Below are positions 1 through 12,200 of a DNA stretch of 64,000 bases, one piece after another. The DNA lies in assembly GCF_000003605.2 (NCBI RefSeq), contig NW_003140817.1:382403-446402 (forward strand), written 5' to 3'. This stretch comes from Saccoglossus kowalevskii (taxonomy: Eukaryota; Hemichordata; Enteropneusta; Harrimaniidae). Numbering within the stretch: position 1 is the first letter of the stretch; the number at the start of each line of letters is the position of its first letter. The position numbers and the translations under genes are program-made. The notes below the pieces were generated by a model. The model did no database searches, was not told the origin of the DNA, and was given only the letters and a program-made list of their open reading frames with translations.

Positions 1-3000
1 ATTCTCTTCAAATTAGTATTTTTTTCCTGTTCTCTCATTCACTGAATTCTCTTTACATTTCCTCTCACTGTCATTGCACTGTCATAAGCATGTTACCGTC
101 ATACAGATATGTTTTAATTATCAAAAGAAATCATGACAGGAGGAAGACCGGCCGGTCTGATTCACTCCGCATGACTAAACAGCACTGCATTTTATTTTAA
201 CAGATATTACAGACATTAAACATGTTTCAGAATGAGTATCACTAACCAGCCGTTTCAATTCCCTTATCATCAAAAAACATAACAATTTTTGGTATATATA
301 TATATCCTAATTAAAAAAATCTCCATCATTTTTAATTTTGTTTAGTAATTGAGCATATTAATTAGCATATAAGCCTTTATGTGCAATTGCAAGATATTTA
401 GTTTCGGACTATAATGTAATTATTGTTTTAATTGAAATTTTTAATTAGACATTGAGAAAAATGTTATCATTCATTATTTTTTGCTGATTGCCAATTATAT
501 GAAAATTACAGTCTGTTGACACGTACACGTCGAGCGATAATCTGCACGGTATGCTGGTATTCTAAGTCTATGATGACATCACTCTTGGCTACTGTATATA
601 CTATCAACCGCTTTCATTTCGCAAGAGACGAACTTTCGCGATTTAGTTGTGGCAAACGCTTTGACTGAAGTGCTTTAGAAACAAAGGTTACAGTGTTTTT
701 TGTGCTTTCTCTTGTCGTCAAAATATCAAAATTGCTAACAAATTTTAATTTTCCAATTATTACTACTTCACCTTAGCCTTTATAGCAGCAGACTTTCTTG
801 CCCAAATTTGTCTGAAAATGTTTCTTATATACTTCAATATTTCTGGAAATGAATTTTGGAGCCAACAGGAAAATTTTAAGTCAATTTTCAGTTTTTACTC
901 AAAAAAAATGTGGTTATTTTTGTATGAATCTTCTGAAGGAAATTACAGACTATAAATGGGACTATTTTGTGAATTTGTGATGAAAAGAGGAAACTGGTGG
1001 TGAGAAAGTTAATTTGTTTGAAATAGAAACTATAACTTTTAATCGTCAGTTATATTTGCTCTGGTATGCAAATGACAGAGATGTGTCTTGTCAAAATAAA
1101 TCATATTTTAATGATACAGTATACAGTAAATGCAATTTTTTCTTCTTTATACACTCTTTATTGGAGATGTATTTTTTACAATACTGCAAATATACTGTAG
1201 AATACTTTATTTTCGCTTGGAATTAATTTTCGCTATTTTCGCGGAAGGGATGATTCCGTGAAAATAAAATCCAGCGAATATACTTTTTTTTCCTATATTT
1301 CACATTAAACTCATCAAAAATCAGTGAAAATAAATTCCATACAAAACGCCCAAAAAGCCTTTTCAGCGAAAATTAAATCCAGCGAAAATAAAATATTCCA
1401 CAGTAGTATAATATCTACCGGTATATAAAATACAGTTCTTTCCCAGGCTAACATTGTGCGTCCCCATTTGTATGTCCTTTTTGGTTGATTTACCAACTTT
1501 GTAATTAGCCTGAGAATTTGTGTGTTGTGTGGTGTAGCTCCTGTATTGATGTAAAGCATTCCTAAATACATTGGATATAGTTAGCTTATTAATGCGCCGT
1601 GAAATAGATTTCAATTCTAATATCTGTCGTTGTTTTCTAAACCACTATAAACAGGACAGACACAGCCATTTTTGCTGGCTCGAGCCGTAGGGCTCCAATA
1701 AAATGCTGTCGTGTGAACGTAGCAATTATCTCCAATACACTGTAAACAGTGTTTCTATCCTGTTACTAATAATTGAAAATTAAATTACATTTTTATTTTC
1801 ATTATTTTTATTTTTGACTTGCAATTTTCTTTTTTTACCTTGGATATACCCACTGTCTTATCTTGGTACACAAAGCACCATAATAATATTATTAGTGTAC
1901 ATGTATAATATTCCTACTTTGGTATTTCAGGATCAAACCGTTCAATAATGTCATGAACAAAATATCTTGACTGTATGGATGGGCTCTTCGTGTATTCCAA
2001 ACCCTGTACTCCAGTGTACCGATTCAGAAATTCTAATCTCCGTCCCAACCAATCCGTGATAAATATAAATTAATTAAAAAAATTAAATTTCAGCATGTGT
2101 ATTATCGGCGTGCTTTACAGTATGTTCATGAACCCCAATGTTGTATTATGCCGGTGAGTTGTTGTCACTTGTTTTCATCTGTGGCAAGAATAAGGAACAC
2201 CTTTGCTAACTTCACTTTGCTTTGCTGGCAACCACGGTTAACCCCCCTCCCTTTCCCAACATAACTCCTATTCCTACTTCAACTCCAAATCCCCATCCCT
2301 TACAAGGCTTATTATTATTTTCGCTTTTTGGTTGGTTCTTTGTACTCAGAATTCCACCTAGGTGTGCTGCAGTAGTCAACAACGATGAAACTTGTCTAAA
2401 CCAAACACCGAAATGAACAAGAAAAGTCAGTCTATGTATAGGGAAAAAAGAACAAGCAATTTATGTTTGGGGTTTAGACAGGTTTCCAGTTAACCCTCGG
2501 TCTGGTTTTACTGTATTCTCATATTTGTAGATCCAATTTCTCTTATATTATCGGCTAATCTGGTTATTTTTGGGACAGGTGCAGATATAGCACGCAGGGT
2601 TTTGCTGCGCTGTTGCGTATGACCACAATTTATGCAAATCTTGCTTTGCATAATTTAAAATATTGGCGCAGAATTTCTCTTCTCTCTTCTCAATCTAGTT
2701 ATTGGCAATGAATGCAATTTTTGGTTTGTGTACTTTGTTTTCAGGTTCACTTCTTCTAATTAATACAATGTGTAGACTTGTGTGTGTCAATGATAGGATA
2801 TCGACCCACATGTACATGCAGTACTTTAAGACAGCCAAAGGACAAACGTTTTTGTTAGAATTAAATAAACATATTTACAATGTGTCAGTTCGTTTTCCAT
2901 CCAAATATGCAAGTTAACATCCTTGTCCACGGATTTTGAAAGTATGCCGTTCTAATGCTTGAACAGTAGATTTCCTATAATATCAGAAAGCCAAGAACCC

Positions 3001-3084
3001 AACTTTGTTTATAGATGTACCAGTATCTGTAGTGTAATCATACTTGTCAATATACTCGTAACCAATGTTTCTCTACTTTTTCAG
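1..3084. other. SGSM3 intron, upstream part, with one MITE
   Basis: This stretch precedes the first recognised SGSM3 exon. It is AT-rich with few CpG. Apart from the palindromic element at 1193-1405 I see no conserved coding segment; short open frames look like chance. Confidence 0.6.
1193..1405. mobile_element. Palindromic MITE, family TACTGT(A/R)..TTTATTTTCGCT
   Basis: The left end TACTGTAGAATACTTTATTT, followed by TCGCTTGGAATTAATTTTCGCT, is the inverted counterpart of the right end AGCGAAAATTAAATCCAGCG, AAAATAAAATATTCCACAGTA. Flanks suggest a TA target. There is no coding capacity. Related copies lie at 16022-16225, 33955-34165, 41538-41710 and 50975-51325. Confidence 0.75.
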
Positions 3085-3216
3085 TCGGCAATGAAGGTCT
3101 CGTCATCGCTAACGGATGTGATAATAGACACACACAGACGTAAACATTTAGCGTACTTGATGGCGGAACAAGGCCAGATTGTTAATCCAGAATCATCGGG
3201 GAATTTACCAAAACAA
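3085..3216 (+). CDS. SGSM3: SGSM3 exon a: post-TBC linker
   Basis: A pyrimidine-rich acceptor ending in TTTTTCAG lies before 3085 and the donor GTAAGC begins at 3217. Forty-four whole codons (phase 0 at both ends) encode a segment with SLTDV and [14 protein letters not shown], matching the SGSM3 linker after the TBC domain. It is the first recognisable exon in the window. The preceding exon, which should carry the end of the TBC-linked region, is not seen in 1-3068. Confidence 0.93.
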
Positions 3217-6200
3217 GTAAGCTTAGAATTTATAAACTTCAGAACTACAATAATCCGGAGTGACGCTCGTTACCGATTTGAATTTATTTGTTGATTAGCA
3301 TTCACTCAAACCAAGTGACTATGTGTTTTCAAGAGTCTCTATGACTCTACAAAAATTGAAGATTGAATTTTGCTACCCACTAGTTCTGTCATTACCAAAC
3401 TTGAAAAGTCATTGGTTTCATTACAATGTCACCCAGTGTCATTTTTCAAATACAGTATATTCTAAACACAAAGTTTCAAATAAAAACGAACACAATTGCA
3501 TTGCGTAGTAGCAAACGTTCACAGTTGCGCAATTTTGTCATGCTGCATTTCACAATTAACGCACAAAAAATAAATTCGTTGAATTGTTATGAAATACAAA
3601 TAAAATTCAACATAGTTTCATTGTAAGCAAATGATTCCGGTCGCATATAAATGCTTGATGCTGTAGGGTATCCGCCATGTCCTTTCTCTAGTTGACCTAA
3701 TAGATGAATTCGCTAATTAACGAATTAAAATACTGGATGATGCCAACGTGTTCAAATTACCATAGCTCATTTAAACATGCTAATGTTATTGAACGCAATG
3801 CGGAAGAGATTTGTCGATGTTGTAGTACAATCTTTTGGCCTGAATTTTGATGGGAAAATGGCATAAAAAAATAGTTGTTTTCAAAAGATAAAATGATCAT
3901 TAGAAGAATAATTTAACATTGTTTACAGTGATAACAGGTCATTGTCGAAACGAAGCTATTCACGCTAGTCACAATAAACATACTCTTGAATAAAAACTTA
4001 ATAGACTATTTTAGGCATCAGGAAAGATTGAAATGTCCGAAAAATTATGCCAAAATATAAAAAAAAAAAAAAACTTTAAAAACTGCCTAAAAATCGTCCT
4101 TGGCGATTCCTTGGTCCCATTTTACTTTTTTAAAAACCCGAACTGCCGTTTAACGGCCCTGTGCGAATTTACGGCAGAATCCGGTATCTTTGCTCTAATA
4201 CCGGTAGTAGTGCATGCCATTATAAAAATGATATAGGTGTTTCTATGGTCAAGATCACTAATAATTAAATGATCCAACATGCAATATACCGGTATGCAAT
4301 TTCTGATTTTCATATACTTCCATTGGAGATGAACTTCTAATAGAGCAAATACCTTAATTTCCTACTTTTATTAAAGCATCCTGATATAAAAAAAAAACAT
4401 AAATTGTCAGATTCCACAATCAGCTTTTGTTTACATAATAGACAGCTGTTATATCGCTATCATCCATTGATATTTTAATTATTAATATCCTTATTGTTTA
4501 CGTGGTGCATATCGTTAAATATAACACTTCATTAACATGTCTTTAGTGTGAATGGTTGAAGCACCACAGCTGGCCTATAATGTCTGTAAAATTCCATATG
4601 GTTTATAAACACATCATGGGGATTACTGAGGATACTAACGCTGAGCTGCATTTTTCTTTTTCCGAACAGCACTTACACAAGAGGCAGGTTGCGAGGCGAA
4701 AATCGTTAATTGGTCAGATATTCGGTAAGTTTTTGTACCACTGTAATGTTCGTGATGCGGTTGATGTTGCATTTATACTGACCTTCACTGAGTATCTCGG
4801 CCCGATCAATTACCGCGTACTTGATGATTCTTGTAACTTTTTTATGGTTTTCTCCTCTTCAATGTTTGGAAGTAAATGTTCAGTGTTATTTTCTGAACAT
4901 TTGTTCTCAAATTTCTTCGTCTATTAGTTCTAAATACAGATAACATAAAATAAACTCTCGTATTCATGTCGATAAACTTGGCGTAGCAAATACGCTTGGT
5001 TCAAAGCGCATCAGCAATAGAAGTTTACATACACCTAAATATTGCATTTTTTCAAATATGATTTAGTTCGACCATTGTAATAACTCTATCATTTACTTAA
5101 GCGTATTCGTTACTACCAATAATAGAGCAAATATGGTATACAATATGCTTTTATAAGGTGATATCTTGTTCTGAAATTTTGCTGAAAACAGTTTCAAGTT
5201 TATTTGAACCTTATGGTGTGATGTAATGCATCTGGTTATTGAAATAATCTAAAACAATCCAGTGTCTCATTCTTTAAAGCAGGTAAACGTACATTCATAT
5301 TTAACACAATTAACGCGTCTCAGTTTCTTGGTCCTATCAAGTTGTCTAAAATTTACATAACAGCCCCCCTCCCCCAACCTCAATAGAGGCGCATCAAGCC
5401 CAAACATTTGCTTTGGTTGTTACAAGGCCAATTAAAAGGAATTCCGTGTTTTATATGTAAATTAGCAGGCATGTTCATTCCACCAATGTTGTATTATTTG
5501 ATTTCATGTACTTCATTCTATGTCATGCTAAATTGTATTATAAAGGGAATTTATTCTGAAAACTTAGATGTAATTTTTCACATCTGTAGCACAAAAACCA
5601 ATTGCGAAGCGTATCACTTATTGTAAAAAAATAAAATAAATAATATAAAAATCCCTGTCTAGATTTATTTTTTTAGACCACTACCAGAAATGGCAGATAT
5701 GTTTTATTTGGCCAAATTTATTAAAGGTGTACCAGAATATGAAACATATTTTTTGCTATATTTATCAACTTTGATGAATCGTTTACATACTCGTAACAGG
5801 CCCATGCTTCTAGAGAAAACACAGTAAATTTGTATACAACACATAGGTGGTGTTTATAATACCCATACACGTCATCTGCATACACCAAACTAGACATATA
5901 CTGAAAAAGAATTTGTTTTCACTGGTATTTAATTTCACTATTTTTTAAATATATGCCTATACCGATAATAACAGGTTTTTAAATTTATGGATTGTCCAAT
6001 GAGTTCTATTGTAATTTGACTTGTTCACATCAACAGAAATAGATATATTAATACTTGGCGTTTAATAGATGATTCACCGCTCATTGTAAGATCTTGTGTA
6101 ATGTGTCAAAAGCGTGGGTCGAACGTATGACGCAAAAAACGAATGATTTGATTTTGAACTTTTGTGACGTTCTTTTGTTCAACGTCAAAAAAACTGATCT

Positions 6201-9200
6201 TTCAGAGAAAAATATGGCATTGAGATACCTTTAGCTCATCAAAATATTGAGATGCCTTTTAATAGTTCATCAAAATATTTAATAGTTCATCAAAATTGAC
6301 CTTCATCCAATGTGTATAATACATTATTAGGTGTGGAAATATTTTCAAAATACACAAAATACGTTTATGTTTGTTGAATCCCATGTTTTGACGCTACTAC
6401 GCTACTTTTGTGTGTCTTATTTTTACGTTCAATTTCACGCAAAATGCTGGATCTCGCTGTGAACCGAAAATTGTCTATTACCGGTAATGCCTTCATAGTA
6501 TCTTTGTGCTTTGTTTTCTTCTGCAGTCCCCAACCCCATTCTTCTGTAAAATAAAATGTGTGCCATTGTCCTTTCTGCCACTTACTAAACTAGAAAATGT
6601 AGATAAATAGATATATATATATACACCTAATATTAAAATATTGGCATATATTTGAGTATAAAATTATGTTTTGCGAAGATACTGAATTATTATAAACAGA
6701 ACCAAAACAAATATTAATTCTTTGAGCACCAAAATTAACTTTTGTTTTTCACAAAACCTTTGTTCATAAATTTCGATCAAAAGATGCATGTGTGTTTTGA
6801 CTCGCACCATCTGGTCTTTGTGATCTGACATGCACGAGTTCAGGCTGCGTGTTTTGGCTCACAACAACTAGTCTCTGATCTGAAATGCATATGATCCGAC
6901 TTTGTGGTTTGTTCAACTCTTACCATCTTTTATTTTGTGAAAAACAGCACTATGTTGCAATAATTGACCCATCATATCTTTCTACGTGTCAGGAAATTGA
7001 GATGAATATTTTTTTCAAAATTTACTAAAAAAATCATAGCTGTATTTAATTCATAGTTTATTACTGGTAGTCAATTTGCCTGTCCATTCTCTCATTTAGA
7101 AAAACATTCCAAATTGTGACAATGTTTCCTTGTTTTAAACGCTGTTTTCTCTTCTAATTATATTTTACACAGCGTTTTGGACTTGCCAAATGGTTTGAAA
7201 AGACAACTACTTCTTTCACTGTAATTCGCCTAAGGCGCACATATTAAAGTATTGATAGCGCATTATCTGAATATTTACCGGTGCCTGGCAACACCAGAAT
7301 GAAGCTTGTCAAAGTTTTGAAATGAACTACTGCTATGCTATTGGTCAATTGTTTCATTCCCAAAATGTTTTCACCATTGTTCATGTGAAAACAGGAATAC
7401 AGATACTTTTTGTTAATCAAATATTTTTGTTATATCCTATAGGTCAAGATGACAGATCAGAAGATTTAAAAGCCAAGAATATTCGTCAGACTGAATTAGT
7501 GTCTGATTTAAGAGAATCTATTTTACAGATAGGAAGACATTTTCAGTCGATAGACCCTAAAAATGCTAAAATTGTAAGTTAATTGTCAATTTCAATATGA
7601 ATATAAAATAACACAATTTAGTGCATCGGTGTCCACTACCCTGCTAGTCTATGATGGAGCTTTCTTTACCAGTGTAACATTAATTAACAATATGATTTTT
7701 GGGGTATTTAAAGCAGTTCACATGTCTCTAGGAAATCAAGTTTTATTTGCTACAAAATTTTGTGATATCCCTTGATGCATCACTGTGTTGTAGATATCAC
7801 AGTATTGATATCTTGCCAACCATTTTTCAACAAAACAATTAAAAAAGAAATGCATGCTCTCTATATTTGGAAAGTCAACCTTCCCAATAAAACACGATTC
7901 AGACACACACTCCTTATTTGGGAAGTCTACCTCCTAAAAAGGCATGATGCAGAAACGCACCCCTTATTTGGGATGTCTACCTCCTGATAAGGCATGATGC
8001 AGAAACACAATCCTTATTTGGGAAGTCTACCTCCCCAATAAGACATGATGCAGAAACTCACTCCATATTTAAAAAGTCTATAATGATGCAGACAAAAACT
8101 TCTTATTTGGAAGGTCTGCCTCCTAATAAAGTGAATGGACATGTAACAGGTGGTTATGTCCTAAGAAGTTTGTGACTTTGTATTCATATTTTACTCCACA
8201 GACTTTACAAGCCGACTATTCCCTGGAAAGTCACCAAAAAGACCATGAAGTCTTCGTCAACGTTACAAGACACAGAAAACGGAGAGCCAAAGCACTGTTA
8301 GACTTTGAACGTCATGACGACGATGAATTGGGATTCCGAAAAAATGATATAATTACTGTGAGTATAGAGAATTGTTTTTGTACAATGCATTAGGGCTGAA
8401 AGTGAGTTGTAGTTGTTAACTATGAGTTGTTCAACTGTCAGCTGGCAGTTTTAGATCATGTGCCTCTTGATATTCTCAATTCTAATTGCCATTTGCAGAA
8501 TGATGTGACATTACATGCATTATGTCTGATACACTGCCAAGTAGCCAAGCCATATTTTCTAACATCGGTCTAATACAGTACAAGTCTGAGGCAACGTCTC
8601 TGACACACACTCTCATCTGTCATCGCAAGAAGTAATTTCAAAGTACTAAACTCACTTCAACAGTTACTTTTTTTTGTTTTTATTTGTAGATCATTTCACA
8701 GAAAGATGAACATTGTTGGGTTGGAGAACTAAACGGTCTTAGGGGTAAGTTACTATTGTAATTGCTCTATTAGTAGTGTATATAAACCCAAAGTCATATT
8801 TATTGTACATTGAATCATAAAAATATTTATTACATTGATCATAGGAACACCTCTGTAATTCTTATGAGTGGCTTGTCTAATTTGACACTAAGCATCTTTG
8901 CTCTTTTCTCAAAGAAATTCACGTCAGATATTGGTGATGTTAATCTATGACTGATTAAGTTGGTGATATCACTGAGTATGTTGGTGATGTCACCGAGTAT
9001 GTTGGTGATGTCACCGAGTATGTTGGTGATGTCACCGAGTATGTTGGTGATGTCACCGAGTATGTTGGTGATGTCACCGAGTATGTTGGTGATGTCACCG
9101 AGTATGTTGGTGATGTCACCGAGTATGTTGGTGATGTCACCGAGTATGTTGGTGATGTCACCGAGTATGTTGGTGATGTCACCGAGTATGTTGGTGATGT

Positions 9201-12200
9201 CACTGATTAAGTTGGTGATGTCACTGAGTATGTTGGTGATGTCACTAATTAAGTTGGTGATGTCACTGAGTATGTTGGGGATGTCACTGATTAAGTTGGT
9301 GATATCACTGAGTATGTTGGTGATGTCACCGAGTATGTCGGTGATGTCACTGAGTATGTCGGTGATGTCACTGAGTATGTCGGTGATGTCACTGAGTAAG
9401 TTGGTGATGTCACTGAGTATGTTGGTGATGTCACTGAGTATGTTGGTGATGTCACTGAGTATGTTGGTGCAAATGTTGGTATGAGTATGTTGGTATACAA
9501 ATGAAGCTTACAGGAATACCAATTTTCTGATTAGTAAAATGTATATTTGTATATGTATATGTATATTAGTAAAATAGTATATTTGCATGTACATATTAAA
9601 TAATAGGCAGGTTGCACTGACGGTGACCTCAGTCTCACAATCCCACTCACTCTGAGCTAATTCAGTAGTTTTGCTGCTGACATTCAATAAAAAAACAAAA
9701 CAAAAATACATAAAAATTGGAGTAAATTACAGAAAACTTGACATGATAAAGTGTAACCAACTTCTGTTGTTTTTATGGTGATACTGCCCTCTATAGTCAA
9801 ACAAACTCATTCACAGAAAAACTGAAACCAGTGAGTTAGCCTCCTTTGTCAAAATAGTTCTCTTTAGAGCCCACTTCTGTGAACACAACAATATTAATAA
9901 TATTATTATCATCCTGAACAGGGTGGTTTCCAGCTAAATTTGTTGAGTTATTAGATGAACGGAGTAAACAGTATACAACAGCAGGTGATGATGCAGTCTC
10001 GGAAACTATTACTGACTTGGTCAGAGGAGTGTAAGTCATCTCTAAATCATAAATTCTTTCTTTTTTGTGCATTAAATAACTTCCTACCAGCATGGCCTGG
10101 CTAACTCTGTGTTTGTATTCACGTTCTGCAGACTGGCTCCTGCTCTAAAGGCCTTATTTGAACACGGATTAAGAAGACCCAACATCCTAGGGGGTTCTGG
10201 TCATCCATGGCTTTATATTGAAGAGGTAATTCTTGTTATTCAACCAATTTCTATCTGTAAACCCTTTTTTAGCTCCGCTGTCGACTTTGTTGAGCGGAGC
10301 TTATCATATGAGTGATTGTCCGTCGTCGTCCGTGTCAATGTTTTACTTTTTCAACTTCTTCTTGAAAACTACAAGCCTGAATGCTTTGATACTTGGTGTA
10401 TATGTACCTTGGGTAGACCTCTCTTAGGTTTGTTCATTTCATGTTGATATCTTCAATTCTCTAATTTTGGTGAATATTTTTGTCATTTTTGGTAAAAAGT
10501 GATATTTTCGACTTCTTGTTGAAAACCGCAAGTGCAATTGCTTTGATATTACATATATAGGTACTACATGTAAAAAGTGATATTTTTGACTTCTTGTTAA
10601 AAATTGCAAGTCCGATTGCTTTGACACTATACATATTGTTCATTTTCTAATGATATCTTCTGTTCTTTAATTGAAATGTGCATTGCTAACAGCGGAGCTA
10701 TCTCAGCCGAGAGGCTGCTTGTTTAATTTCAACATTTAGCTGCTAATGAGGGAAATTGAATATGCTGCTGTGCATTTCATGTGTGGACGTAATTGTTACC
10801 TTCAATCAGTGTGAATTTTGGTGTCTTTGGTGTTTTTTTTGTCAATCACAACCACTTTGGAGAGTTGTTTCTATCAAAGAAAATATTTTTTGTCAGTTGC
10901 TTTGGTCTCCCAACTAGAATTGTGGTATACTTCATCCAACATATGGTTCAGCATCTTTTTGGTGTTCAACTGCAAGTTGCATTTGAACAATACTATTCTA
11001 CCAGTGTTCATTGTTTGACATTCTTAAAATTAATCTCTAAAAGATTTATTTATGTTCACGTTTACTGAGCATGACCACCTTCCCATGCACTCTCCTGGTG
11101 TCAGATATCTATCCGACTTTTTTTTCCCCCTGCCATAATAAGTGATTTTCCATACAATTGCGAGATCTCGCGAGATGCATGAAAGATGCGCGTCGAAAGT
11201 CTGCCGCAAAAATAGAACGATTTGATTTTGAACAAGAATTTCTTTATTTCGTAGCTTACATTGACCGGCCGATCTTCGACAGAGGAATATTGCTTCCGAA
11301 TACCCTTACTTAATCGAAATTGCCTATCATCAAATGTGGACAGCACATTATTAAGCATGGAAATGTCCCCGAAATACTTTCGCGTTTGTCGAATCCAACG
11401 CGATGTTTGGAGCGACTACAACGCTATGACCTTTGTTTGTCCTGTTTTTACATTCGATTTCACGCATAACGCGTGATTCTCGCAGTGAACGGAAAATGGT
11501 CTATTCTCCAGAATCTGATCTGTGAGTTGATTGTTCAACTGTTGAGTGCTAATAGTGTTCAAGAATCCCATGTGAGTTACTTGTAGAATGTGCGTTGTCA
11601 TGTATATACACTGAGGTTATCACGCAGATACTTCATTTGTATTTAATACGTTAATAAGTGCAATGTGTTTCAGAGGAAAAGGTTAGAATAGAGAAGAGAT
11701 GGTGACAGTATTTGAACTGTAGAGGGCACACTCACAAGTTTTTCTGCTCTTGGTGTTTTTACGTTGTCCGTTGATGAGAGACATGCTTATTTTGCTTATT
11801 TTGTTTTTCGATTTGGCATTTGGCGTCGCATATCTACATGGTGGTCTTGCATTGCTCCGCAAAACAAATTTTATTGCTTAGAACATCAAACTTTCTGCTA
11901 TTCCTGAACTGGATATCTCAGTTGTGCAGTGTTAGATTTTGTTTAAACTTGGTACATTGATCAGATTAAAAACATTCAAACTTAAATATTATATAATATA
12001 CATACATCATATCACACATGCACACACATATACATACACATATATTTGTTACGCATTGCAATTAAAGATAGCGAAATGGCTTTCACTTTAATGCGAAAAT
12101 GCATTAAAATCAAATACGTATACCGGTACATCATGTTAAGTTCTGATTCAAAATGGCCGATTGTTTTCAGTTATGTTTACTATTTATTGCCCAGCCGGGA

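Noticed and set aside
8955-9500. Antisense (YSVTSPT)n frames as a possible polymerase II CTD gene
   Set aside because: No polymerase sequence is nearby, the array is intronic in SGSM3, and it decays at both edges; kept only as a curiosity.
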